DNA from: Cypionkella sp.
Lineage (GTDB): Bacteria; Pseudomonadota; Alphaproteobacteria; Rhodobacterales; Rhodobacteraceae
DNA: 42,347 nucleotides
Assembly: GCA_025458525.1 (NCBI GenBank)
Contig: JALOSF010000012.1
Location: forward strand, 1 to 42,347
Reading direction: 5' to 3'
Below, one piece after another: positions 1 through 7,588 of this stretch. A program made the translations under genes and the position numbers. The notes under the pieces are model-generated. The model was given only the letters and a program-made list of their open reading frames with translations. It made no database searches and was not told the DNA's origin. The first letter of the stretch is position 1; every line of letters starts with the position of its first letter.

Positions 1-29
1 AGGCCGTCGAGCGCGTTGGTGTCGACGTC

Positions 30-2405
30 ATGAGCGGCCTGTCCATAAAGCCAGCGCAAGATGGATTGGTTCATGCATTTGATAACCAATGGCAGCAGCC
101 GGCAAGAACCGAACAATGTGCGTTCACGCAGGTGCGTGCGATGCCGGGCGACTCCCAAAGCGTAACTTATGTTGCCTTTCCTTGGGCGACCTTGATCGAC
201 AAGCTCAAGCACAGGGCTCAAGACGCCGTGGTCTTTCGCCAGATTCTGCGGAAGTTTATTCCAACACTTCCGGCGAATACGACCCGTGTCACCGTCTGTC
301 AGCACATAGCCATGCGCGAATTTATGGATATTTTCGCCGAAGCCGGCATTGACTATATTTTCTGGCCGCATGCGACCCAGGATGATGTGGCGCGGGCTGC
401 GTCCGGGATCGGGGGGCCGCGCATTCATCCCTTTCCGCTTTACCCTGTTCAGGTCGAGCAGGCGACAGAGGCCGCGGCACCGGAAGCCGACGGCGCCAAA
501 CGCGCGCATCTGTTTTCCTTCATCGGCGCGCGGGCAGACAAGCATTATCCGAGCCAGACCCGCAATCATATTCTTGATCTGCTGGCCGATGATCCGCGCG
601 GGTTCATCCGGGGGCGGGACGGTTGGTTCTATCACAAGGTCGTTTACGAAAAGCAGGTTTTCTCGGTCCACAAGGCCGCGCCCGATGCCCAGCTGATCGA
701 ACAGGATCAGGCCGCGCAGTTTCGGGCGGTGTTGGAGCAGAGCACCTTTTCGCTCTGCCCGGCGGGGACGGGGCCGAATTCGATCCGGCTTTGGGAATCC
801 ATCGGGGCGGGGTCGATTCCGGTGATCCTCGCCGATGACTGGGCGCCGCCCGGCAATCGGGCCTTGTGGGAGGCGGCGGCGGTGTTCCGCCCCGAGACGC
901 CCGAGGCGGTGAGCGCGCTTCCCGATGAGCTGGAGGCGATGGCGCGCGATCCGGCGCTGCTTGCGGCCAAGCGGCAGGCGATGCGGCAGCTTTGGCTGCT
1001 CTATGGGCCCGACAGCTTTGTCTTTGACATCCACAAGCTGATGCAGCGGCTGGCGGTCGGGCAAGGGGCTGCCGCGCCCGAGGCTGCCGCCCTGCCCGAG
1101 CCGGAACCGGCCCCGGTGAGCGAGCCCGGCGCGCTGAGCCCCGATCAGGCGCGGCAGCGGCTGGTCCGTCTGGCGGCCGATCTGTTGCTGCTGCCGCAGG
1201 TGCAGGCGGGCCTCGCACGGGAGGCCGAGGCGGCGCAGGCCTTGCTGGACCCCGCCGATCCGGTGCGGCGCCATTTCGATCAGGTGCGCGCTCTGGCCCT
1301 GCCTTCGGGGTCTTGGGCGACGGTGCCCGCGGGCGTGCCGGCGGCGACGGCCCCCCTGCCCCGGCCGGCGCTGCGGCGGGGGGCGGTGCCGCGGGTGCAT
1401 CTGTTCGGCCATCATTCGAACCGCACACCGCTCAGCTATGAACCGATCGTGCGCGAAATTCCCGGCCGGCTGACCTTTGTGGACCGGCCCGAGGCGGCGG
1501 ATGTGCTGCTGACCGGGTTCAACCGCGATTTTGTCGAGGCAGCGGATCAGCTGGCCGATCTTGCCGGGCGCAGCCCGCGGCAAAAGCGGCTTGTCCTGTC
1601 GGAGGAGCCGTTGTGGGACACATTGTGGAGCGGGGGGTTCGTCGATCGGGATCGACAGCTGAAGAACGGGGTCGGCTATCGTTTCCTGAACCACGAAAAT
1701 TCGGATATCTTCGATTTCACGCATTTCCCCTATTTCCCGCTGAGCGATGACGATCTTCTTGCCACCTATGCGATGCGCATCGGGGCGGTCGCCCGCAAAT
1801 CCCCGCGCGAGATGCTGGAAAGCTGGAAGGCCGCGCGGGTGCCGCTTGCGTTTTTTGCCGAGCATCGCAAGGGTGCGACCTATGACAAGCCGGTGCCCGA
1901 GCGCGACATCTGGACCTTGTGCAGCTTGCGCACCGAACTGGCCGAGATCTGTGCGGCGCGCGTGCCCGGCACTTTGTGCGTCGGCAAAGGGTGGCGAGAG
2001 CAGAAGCGGCGGCAAGAGCTTCCGTCCTGGCATCTGGACAAGCTGGCCCAGCTGACCGGGCGCAGCGCGATCTGTTCGGGTATCGAAAACACCCATCAGC
2101 GGCACTATGTGACGGAAAAGGTGTTCGATGCCTTTGCGGTGGGGGCTGTGCCGATCTATTACGCAAGCCCGAGCCACCGGGTGTTCGAATTCGTGCCCCA
2201 AGGCGCGATGATCAACATCTTCGGGCTTGACGCAGGCGCCGCCGCCGAACGGATCGCGGCCTTCACGCCCGATCCTGCCTTGGCGGAACTTTGGATCGAA
2301 ACGGCACAGACACTGGCGAAACGCTTTGGCGACGTGCGGTTGATCCACGAGGAGCGGCGGCGTTTCGCGCTTCACTCCTTGCAGGCCGTGCTTGACCTTG
2401 CCTGA
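30..2405 (+). CDS. Two-domain glycosyltransferase: exostosin-like (GT47) N-half fused to fucosyltransferase-like (GT10) C-half
   Basis: Predicted cytoplasmic enzyme (791 aa) adding two sugars to a surface polysaccharide. Residues about 150–345 resemble the exostosin/GT47 fold: a FSFIGARAD segment, then FSLCPAGTGPNSIRLWESI and GSIPVIL, the usual nucleotide-sugar region of that family. A proline/alanine-rich linker follows (about 350–370). Residues about 455–790 resemble the GT10 alpha-1,3-fucosyltransferase C-terminal region, with an EN…YVTEKVFDAFAVGAVPIYY segment at residues 686–712. No signal peptide or membrane segment is visible. The reading frame is open to the window edge upstream, so the true start could lie outside. 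However, another frame ends in a TGA overlapping this ATG (ATGA at 30–33), which suggests coupling to an upstream gene. Family assignments come from motif reading; donor and acceptor are unknown. Confidence 0.75.
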   Translation: MSGLSIKPAQDGLVHAFDNQWQQPARTEQCAFTQVRAMPGDSQSVTYVAFPWATLIDKLKHRAQDAVVFRQILRKFIPTLPANTTRVTVCQHIAMREFMDIFAEAGIDYIFWPHATQDDVARAASGIGGPRIHPFPLYPVQVEQATEAAAPEADGAKRAHLFSFIGARADKHYPSQTRNHILDLLADDPRGFIRGRDGWFYHKVVYEKQVFSVHKAAPDAQLIEQDQAAQFRAVLEQSTFSLCPAGTGPNSIRLWESIGAGSIPVILADDWAPPGNRALWEAAAVFRPETPEAVSALPDELEAMARDPALLAAKRQAMRQLWLLYGPDSFVFDIHKLMQRLAVGQGAAAPEAAALPEPEPAPVSEPGALSPDQARQRLVRLAADLLLLPQVQAGLAREAEAAQALLDPADPVRRHFDQVRALALPSGSWATVPAGVPAATAPLPRPALRRGAVPRVHLFGHHSNRTPLSYEPIVREIPGRLTFVDRPEAADVLLTGFNRDFVEAADQLADLAGRSPRQKRLVLSEEPLWDTLWSGGFVDRDRQLKNGVGYRFLNHENSDIFDFTHFPYFPLSDDDLLATYAMRIGAVARKSPREMLESWKAARVPLAFFAEHRKGATYDKPVPERDIWTLCSLRTELAEICAARVPGTLCVGKGWREQKRRQELPSWHLDKLAQLTGRSAICSGIENTHQRHYVTEKVFDAFAVGAVPIYYASPSHRVFEFVPQGAMINIFGLDAGAAAERIAAFTPDPALAELWIETAQTLAKRFGDVRLIHEERRRFALHSLQAVLDLA

Positions 2406-2456
2406 GCCCGTGTCTGTCGCCGCCCGGTCGGGGCGCGCTTTCGGCGATCCGGGCTG

Positions 2457-3317
2457 ATGGCCGGGGCGCGCTTTCATCTGTTCATCGATGCGCAGCATGG
2501 GCTGTGCAACCGGCTGCGCACCATCGCCTCGGCGGCGGCGATAGCACAGGCGACCGGGCGTCAGCTTGTGGTGATCTGGCGTCCCGACCCCCATTGCGAG
2601 GCGCGTCTGCCCGATCTGCTGGACTATCCCGGCCCCTATATCGAGGATGACAGCGCCGACTATTTCCGCGCCCGAAGCCTGCGCGTCTATAACGACATGG
2701 AGGTGGAGCCGGGGTCAGACCATGGCGCCGTCATCCTGGCAGACGGCGACATACAGGGCGATATCTACATCCGGTCGGCCTATAGCCTGCGCAGCCCGAT
2801 GACGAGCCTGGCCGACGAACAGCCGTTCCTGCGCGGCTTGCGCCCCACGGCCGAGGTGCTGGATCTTGTGGATCGGGTGGCGCATCCGTCGGATGTGGCG
2901 GCCCATATCCGCATGGCCACCGGACCGGACTTTGACCACCTGCCCTATGAATCTTCGGCCAACTGGCCTGCCGACAAGCATCAAGAGCTGGTCGAATGGC
3001 GCAAGAAAAGCGATGTCTCCCGCTTTGTGGCCCGTCTGGACGCGCTGTTTGCCAAGGGTGCGCGCCACGCCTTTGTGGCGGCGGATCTTGCGGCCACCTA
3101 TGCGGTGCTGCGCGACCGTTATGGCACCAGGCTGCGCTATCTTTCGCGCGAGACCTTTGATCGGTCGCCCGAGCAATTGAAATACGCCCTTGCCGATCTG
3201 ATGCTTCTGACGGCTGCGCCACGGCTTTTGGCCAGCAACTGGAGTTCGTTTTCAGACATGGCCCAACGCCTGACGCGGCCTTTTCACATCACCGAAAAAA
3301 GCGGCATCGATTTCTGA
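2457..3317 (+). CDS. O-fucosyltransferase/NodZ-like glycosyltransferase
   Basis: A 286-aa protein without signal peptide or membrane helices. The N-terminus has a GLCNRLRTIASAAAIA segment (residues about 15–30), matching the 'GLGNRL' P-loop-like start of the GT-B fucosyltransferase superfamily (NodZ/FUT8, POFUT, GT11 types). Residues 150–152 are H-I-R, matching the conserved HxR motif that contacts GDP-fucose. SNWSSFSDMA at 260–269 matches the C-terminal S/T-rich substrate-binding motif. It lies 51 bases after the GT47–GT10 fusion on the same strand, so it is probably co-transcribed and works on the same glycan. ManC nearby fits a GDP-sugar donor, though no gmd or fcl (GDP-fucose synthesis) is in the window. 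The exact sugar transferred is inferred, not shown. Confidence 0.6.
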   Translation: MAGARFHLFIDAQHGLCNRLRTIASAAAIAQATGRQLVVIWRPDPHCEARLPDLLDYPGPYIEDDSADYFRARSLRVYNDMEVEPGSDHGAVILADGDIQGDIYIRSAYSLRSPMTSLADEQPFLRGLRPTAEVLDLVDRVAHPSDVAAHIRMATGPDFDHLPYESSANWPADKHQELVEWRKKSDVSRFVARLDALFAKGARHAFVAADLAATYAVLRDRYGTRLRYLSRETFDRSPEQLKYALADLMLLTAAPRLLASNWSSFSDMAQRLTRPFHITEKSGIDF

Positions 3318-3336
3318 GCGGTCTTGGCAGGACCGC
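3318..3336. terminator. Weak hairpin between convergent genes
   Basis: GCGGTC (3318–3323) pairs with GACCGC (3331–3336) around a 7-nt loop, directly after the stop codon of the O-fucosyltransferase-like gene. It lies in the 33-base gap before the end of the opposing unknown gene. There is no T-tract, so an intrinsic terminator role is only a possibility. Confidence 0.25.
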
Positions 3337-3350
3337 GCCGATGCTTTGGC

Positions 3351-3932
3351 TCAATAGGCGGCAGAGGCAAGGGTGCGCGGACGCAAGCGCAGGCCTTTTT
3401 GCGCGGGGGCATGAAACAGACGCATGTCACGCAGTTCCAACTTGCCGCTCTGCCGTGGCAAGGGAATGATCAGCGTATGAAACGATCCGGCCCAGGCCAG
3501 CGGCTCATGTGCATCGACCGTATGCAGCAACAGCGCCGGCCCCGCCGTCCCATTTCCGATGCGTGCCGCGTCGGCAAGATGCGTATCGTGGCGCTTGCCG
3601 CCGTCCACCGACCGGATGAAGGGTGCAAGATCGAAGGCGGCCGTGGCGCTCAGGTCCACGGCAAGGCCCAGCGTGTCACCAACCCCGAAGGTGCCCGAGC
3701 CAAGACCGATGGACAGCGTCAACCACTCCGGCGTGCCACGCAGCGCGATATCCGCCGTCAGCAGATGCCCGGGCTGCGAGGACAGCGCGATATCGACGTC
3801 GGCCCCCTGCTGATCCCAGCAAAAATACACATTGTAGCTCAGATGCGCCGATTCACCGGCCTTTCCGACGATCGTGGCGCGCCGCAACTGGTCGAGCGTG
3901 TTCATCGTTTCGACAATACAGGGGTGCAGCAT
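3351..3932 (-). CDS. Conserved-looking hypothetical protein in the capsule locus
   Basis: A 193-aa product of unknown function. The start at 3932 is chosen because GGAGAG sits 6–7 bases upstream of the ATG; a much longer reading exists upstream but lacks a ribosome-binding site. The sequence alternates short hydrophobic and polar runs (for example LLTADIALRG, LTLSIGLGSG, LGLAVDLSA), suggesting a mostly beta-sheet fold. No signal peptide, membrane segment or catalytic motif was recognised. It faces the two fucosyltransferase-like genes and is divergent from manC across a 236-base spacer (3933–4168) in which I could not define a convincing promoter. A carbohydrate-binding or modifying role is plausible only from its neighbours. 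Confidence 0.6.
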   Translation of the reverse strand: MLHPCIVETMNTLDQLRRATIVGKAGESAHLSYNVYFCWDQQGADVDIALSSQPGHLLTADIALRGTPEWLTLSIGLGSGTFGVGDTLGLAVDLSATAAFDLAPFIRSVDGGKRHDTHLADAARIGNGTAGPALLLHTVDAHEPLAWAGSFHTLIIPLPRQSGKLELRDMRLFHAPAQKGLRLRPRTLASAAY

Positions 3933-4168
3933 GATGGCTCTCCGTTTCGCGCGGCCGGTGGTCGTAGCACCTTTCTTCATACACGGCTGGGGGCAGAAAT
4001 CACCAGTGTCTGCCGCATCAGGCGCTGCCCGTTGATAATTTTTTGTGCCACGGGTCGCAGGTCCGCATTTTGCGCGGGCTTCAGAGTTGACCTTTTCAGC
4101 AAGGAGCCAGAGAAAGACGACATAGTCTCCGCCCGACCGGCGCAACCCTTTTGATGACAGGCTTGACC

Positions 4169-5614
4169 ATGACAGATTTCGTCTATCCCGTTTTGCTTTG
4201 TGGTGGGTCGGGAACGCGGCTCTGGCCGCTGTCGCGCAAGGCGTTTCCCAAACAGTTTGCACGGCTGACAGGCGAAGAAAGCCTGTTTCAGGGGGCCGCC
4301 CGCCGCCTTGCCGGCGCGGGATTCGCCGCCCCCGTCGTGATCACCGGCAATGATTTTCGTTTCATCGTGGTCGAACAGCTTGCCGCCATACAGACCGGAC
4401 CGCAGGCCATCCTGATCGAGCCCGAAGGGCGCAACACCGCGCCCGCCGTGCTGGCGGTCGCCTTGCACCTTCAGAAGCACGAGCCAAAGGCGCTGATGCT
4501 GGTCGCGCCCTCGGATCATGTCGTGCCCGATGATGCGGCCTTTCGCGCCGCCGTGCAGGCCGCCGTGCCGACCGCCCTTTCAGGCGCGCTCGTGACCTTC
4601 GGGATCACGCCCACCCGCCCCGAAACCGGATATGGCTATCTTGAACTTGCGGGCGGCGCCGATCCGCGGGCGACGACGCCTCAACCGCTTGCGCGCTTTG
4701 TCGAAAAGCCGGATGCCGACCGCGCGGCCCGCATGCTGGCCGAAGGCAGGTATCTGTGGAACGCCGGGATCTTCCTGTTCACCGCCGATACGCTGATCCG
4801 CGCTTTCGAAACCCATGCGCCCGATGTGCTTGCGCCCGTCCGCCGCGCGGTCGAGGCGGCCACGATGGATCTGTCCTTCACGCGGCTCGATGCCTCGGCC
4901 TGGGCCACGGTGCCCGATATCTCGATCGATTACGCGATCATGGAAAAAGCCAGCAATCTGGCGGTCATGCCGTTCACGGCCGGGTGGTCCGATCTGGGGG
5001 GCTGGGATGCCGTCTGGCAAGAAGCGGGGCCCGACGACGCGGGCAATGTCGCCTCGGCCCATGCCACGGCCATCGGGTGCGAAGGCAGCTTGCTGCGGTC
5101 TGAATCGGACCGTATCGAACTGGTTGGCATTGGCCTGACCGATATCATCGCCGTGGCCACCACAGATGCGGTGCTTGTCGCGCACAAATCCCAAAGCCAG
5201 CGCGTGAAAGACGCGGTCAGCGCCCTGAAGGCGCAAGGCAGGATGCAGGCCACGGCCTTTCCAACCGATCACCGGCCCTGGGGGATGTTTGAAAGCCTGG
5301 TCGTCGGCGCGCGGTTTCAGGTCAAGCGCATCGTCGTCAATCCGGGCGCATCGCTGAGCCTGCAATCGCACCACCATCGGTCCGAACACTGGATCGTGGT
5401 GCAAGGGACGGCCCGCGTCACGGTGGACAAGGAGGTGCGGTTGCTCACGGAAAACCAGTCGGTTTACATCCCGCTGGGCGCCATCCACCGGATGGAAAAC
5501 CCCGGCAAGGTGCCGATGATCCTGATCGAAGTGCAGACCGGCAGCTACCTTGGCGAGGACGACATCATCCGCTACGAGGATGTTTATGCACGCGGACAGG
5601 GCGCAAAGGGTTAA
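4169..5614 (+). CDS. manC: Bifunctional mannose-1-phosphate guanylyltransferase / mannose-6-phosphate isomerase
   Basis: Makes GDP-mannose from mannose-1-phosphate and GTP, and carries the type II phosphomannose isomerase domain. The 481-aa length fits the XanB/AlgA/ManC family. The nucleotidyltransferase signature GGSGTRLWPLSRKAFPKQF lies at residues about 11–29, with FVEKPD further in. The C-terminal cupin half has QSHHHRSEHW, IPLGAIHRMENPG and IEVQTGSYLGEDDI, the classic isomerase signature. The ATG at 4169 places MTDFVYPVLLCGGSGTR at the N-terminus, as in homologues; an ATG at 4154 is possible and neither has a strong Shine–Dalgarno. Its TAA stop overlaps the opposing gene's stop within TTAA (5611–5614). 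It supplies GDP-mannose, and possibly precursor for GDP-fucose, to the local transferases. It pairs functionally with the ManB-type mutase at 34111–35469. Confidence 0.93.
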   Translation: MTDFVYPVLLCGGSGTRLWPLSRKAFPKQFARLTGEESLFQGAARRLAGAGFAAPVVITGNDFRFIVVEQLAAIQTGPQAILIEPEGRNTAPAVLAVALHLQKHEPKALMLVAPSDHVVPDDAAFRAAVQAAVPTALSGALVTFGITPTRPETGYGYLELAGGADPRATTPQPLARFVEKPDADRAARMLAEGRYLWNAGIFLFTADTLIRAFETHAPDVLAPVRRAVEAATMDLSFTRLDASAWATVPDISIDYAIMEKASNLAVMPFTAGWSDLGGWDAVWQEAGPDDAGNVASAHATAIGCEGSLLRSESDRIELVGIGLTDIIAVATTDAVLVAHKSQSQRVKDAVSALKAQGRMQATAFPTDHRPWGMFESLVVGARFQVKRIVVNPGASLSLQSHHHRSEHWIVVQGTARVTVDKEVRLLTENQSVYIPLGAIHRMENPGKVPMILIEVQTGSYLGEDDIIRYEDVYARGQGAKG

Positions 5615-6660
5615 CGTCGGGGCGCGCCCCGCAGGGCGCGCAGCGGCCCCGTGACCCGCCAGGACCGCGAGGCATAGACCCTCTGCAACTCCTCTTGCAT
5701 GGCATCGGCACGGGCCTTTTCCTCGTCGGCACGGGCCTTTTCCTCGGCGGTCCGGTCCTCCAGCATCTTGCGCTGATCCGCCAAAAGCACCGCCGCCACC
5801 GCCGCGTCCCGCTGCACGGCCTGCGCCGTTGCATCGTCCAGCTGTCGCTGCAACGCCTTGATCTTCGCGGTCGCAAGGGTCAGCTCCGCTTCTTTGGCAG
5901 CCACAGCGGCTTGCGCGGCCTGAGCCCCTGCCTGATCGGCGGCCTGAACCGCGTCCTGCACCGCCTCTTGCATCGCAAGCTCTGCCGCGGTCTGTGCGGC
6001 GGCAAGCTGTTCGATCTGCAAGGCCAGATTTTCGCGCAGCAATCGGTTTTCCAGTTCCATATGCGCCGGGGTCGGATCGTCACGGCCTGCCAGCAACAGG
6101 GCGTAATCGCGCGCGGCCGCCTCACAGCAGGCCATATCCACCAGATCCGCAGGCGCGCCGCGTCGCAGCGCGGCCAGTTCCGCGACATACCGCGCCGCTT
6201 CGGGGTCGCGCTGCACCGCCGCGGAGGCCAGCAACAGGAACACCGGCTCCGGCAGGGCGGGCACAGCCGTCGCGGGCGCGGGCTTCGCCGCGGGCGCAAG
6301 CGCCGCCACCGTCTGCGCCTCCCCAAGGGCAAGCGCACGCGCATCGACCAAAGACAACCGGCGGCGCATCTTGCGGGCGGCGGCAAGGGCAGGCGCCATC
6401 CTGACCTTCCACGCGGCCAGCGCGCCCGCCACCGACCCCGTCGCCGCGATGGTGCGTGCCACAACCTCGACCGGGTCAGGCAGCGCCCAGATCACCGGCT
6501 GATCGGCGCCGCCAGCGGCCAGCGCGCGCAAATCCGGCTGCGGCGCCGACACACGCCCCGGCAAGACCTGCGCCAGCTGCGAGACCACCGCCTTGGTCAG
6601 AACATCATCAGCCATCATCACAAGCGTGAACCGGGCCTGCGGATCAAGTCGGGAGTCCAT
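5611..6660 (-). CDS. Coiled-coil protein with glycosyltransferase-associated C-terminal motif
   Basis: A 349-aa protein, unknown in function. The ATG at 6660 is preceded by AAGGA about 7 bases upstream. Residues 1–200 are alanine-rich and look globular. From about 201 to 325 the protein is a long Ala/Glu/Gln-rich heptad-like stretch typical of a coiled coil, including two EEKARADEEKARAD-type repeats. It ends in YASRSWRVTGPLRALRG. This Y-x-S-x-SWR-x-T-x-PLR tail is commonly seen at the C-terminus of polysaccharide glycosyltransferases and methyltransferases (from memory). No catalytic motif is visible. It may be a scaffold or chain-length/interaction partner in the polysaccharide assembly complex. 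It is separated from the upstream phage-like cassette by a strong terminator, so it probably has its own promoter. Confidence 0.6.
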   Translation of the reverse strand: MDSRLDPQARFTLVMMADDVLTKAVVSQLAQVLPGRVSAPQPDLRALAAGGADQPVIWALPDPVEVVARTIAATGSVAGALAAWKVRMAPALAAARKMRRRLSLVDARALALGEAQTVAALAPAAKPAPATAVPALPEPVFLLLASAAVQRDPEAARYVAELAALRRGAPADLVDMACCEAAARDYALLLAGRDDPTPAHMELENRLLRENLALQIEQLAAAQTAAELAMQEAVQDAVQAADQAGAQAAQAAVAAKEAELTLATAKIKALQRQLDDATAQAVQRDAAVAAVLLADQRKMLEDRTAEEKARADEEKARADAMQEELQRVYASRSWRVTGPLRALRGAPRR

Positions 6661-6760
6661 GGGCAATCCTTGATTGTGCACCAGTTGGTTATGCGTTGAA
6701 ATGGAACGCTATACCAGTCACTTTCACCCGATTGGCGCCTTACGGCAAGGTCAGCCACGC

Positions 6761-6793
6761 AAAACGCCGGGCCGCATTGGGGCGGCCCGGCGT
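6761..6793 (-). terminator. Strong rho-independent terminator of the spike-like cassette
   Basis: A perfect 12-bp GC-rich stem: the arm at 6764–6775 is the reverse complement of 6782–6793, with a 6-nt loop. Read on the minus strand it is followed by TTTT (6764–6761). It sits 33 bases past the stop of the 6827–7258 gene and should end that minus-strand transcript. Confidence 0.85.
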
Positions 6794-6826
6794 AGCGACA
6801 CAGGGCGCGGCGCACCGCGGGAACGG

Positions 6827-7258
6827 TCAGGCAGCCCCCAGCCGTTCGGACAGGTCGGCGATCGCGCTGGCCACATCCTCCGGGCTGCGGCACAGGGCAA
6901 TCGCCGCCGCCGCCTGACGGCGCAGCCCCGACAGGCGCGCAACGCCAGCCCGGAACAGATCGGCGCGCGCAATGATCTTCTGCGCCAGATCATACACGGG
7001 TTCCCCGGCCAGCAGCGCCTCGGCGGCAAGATCGCCGTGCTGCTCACCGCTCGCCGTGCCGGCCAGAACGGCCCGCGCCGCAGCCTCTTTGCCCGCCCAG
7101 GCCAATTGCTCGACAAGCGGCACCGCCCCCGTCAGCGCAAGGGTTTCGGCATCGATCATTTCTGTCAGCCGGGCCAGGGCGGCCGTCCGCGCCAGATCAA
7201 GGCGCGACGCCATCTGGGCCTCTGCCGTGATGATCTGGCTGAAATCAATCTGCGACAT
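6827..7258 (-). CDS. Small phage/GTA-type tail-accessory protein (hypothetical)
   Basis: A 143-aa, almost entirely helical, alanine-rich soluble protein starting MSQIDFSQIITAEAQMA. The ATG at 7258 is chosen because GAGGA lies about 9 bases upstream; it overlaps the end of the preceding gene by 14 bases, indicating translational coupling. Proteins of this type, beginning near 'DFSQIITAE', often sit beside tail-fibre genes in prophages (compare DUF4376-like proteins), from memory. It is the last gene of a three-gene minus-strand unit with the DUF2793 spike-like protein and precedes a strong terminator. Function is unknown; a tail-fibre chaperone or accessory role is inferred from context only. 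Confidence 0.65.
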   Translation of the reverse strand: MSQIDFSQIITAEAQMASRLDLARTAALARLTEMIDAETLALTGAVPLVEQLAWAGKEAAARAVLAGTASGEQHGDLAAEALLAGEPVYDLAQKIIARADLFRAGVARLSGLRRQAAAAIALCRSPEDVASAIADLSERLGAA

Positions 7259-7577
7259 GTGCGGCATCCTCTGTTTGTGGGGCGTCATAGACAGGCAAGC
7301 CAACTGCCCCTTCAGCCACGGTCATCTCGGCGGGAAACAACGTCTCATGCGGCGCGTTGGCCCCATGCGGCAGGATCAGCGGCACGGTCAGAACGCCCGC
7401 CGCGTCGCGCGTCACGTCGCCCGCAATCCATGGGCTGTCGATGGCCGCGCGCGGCAGGACAGCGCCCGCAGGCAGCGGCGTGAAGTCCAGCACCGCACCG
7501 TTCAGGGTCAGCGCATCGCCCTCGACAGAGGCGGTCAGCGGCGTGTCCATGCGGACGGGGGAAAAACTCAGCTTCAT
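7245..7577 (-). CDS. Small phage/GTA-type protein (hypothetical)
   Basis: A 110-aa beta-rich protein beginning MKLSFSPVRMDTPLTASVEGD. Two adjacent ATGs are available; the second (7577) is preferred because it has the better spacing (6 bases) from a strong GGAGG. It has the look of the small conserved protein that accompanies tail-fibre genes in Rhodobacterales phage and GTA-like clusters: LTLNGAVLDFTPLPAGA, then a hydrophobic LTVPLILPHG segment. It starts 11 bases after the stop of the DUF2793 gene and overlaps the next gene by 14 bases, so all three are one operon. No enzyme motif is visible. The role is unknown; assembly or folding of the spike is a guess from gene order. Confidence 0.65.
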   Translation of the reverse strand: MKLSFSPVRMDTPLTASVEGDALTLNGAVLDFTPLPAGAVLPRAAIDSPWIAGDVTRDAAGVLTVPLILPHGANAPHETLFPAEMTVAEGAVGLPVYDAPQTEDAAHVAD

Positions 7578-7588
7578 CATGTCCCTCC

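Noticed and set aside
3324..4154. A 276-residue plus-strand open frame across the hypothetical gene and spacer
   Set aside because: Arg/Gln-rich composition, no start signal, and it covers the opposite strand of a gene with a good ribosome-binding site.
3933..4168. Possible divergent promoters upstream of manC (TTGACC and TTGATA-like hexamers)
   Set aside because: No partner −10 element lies at a proper distance on either strand, so I do not call one.
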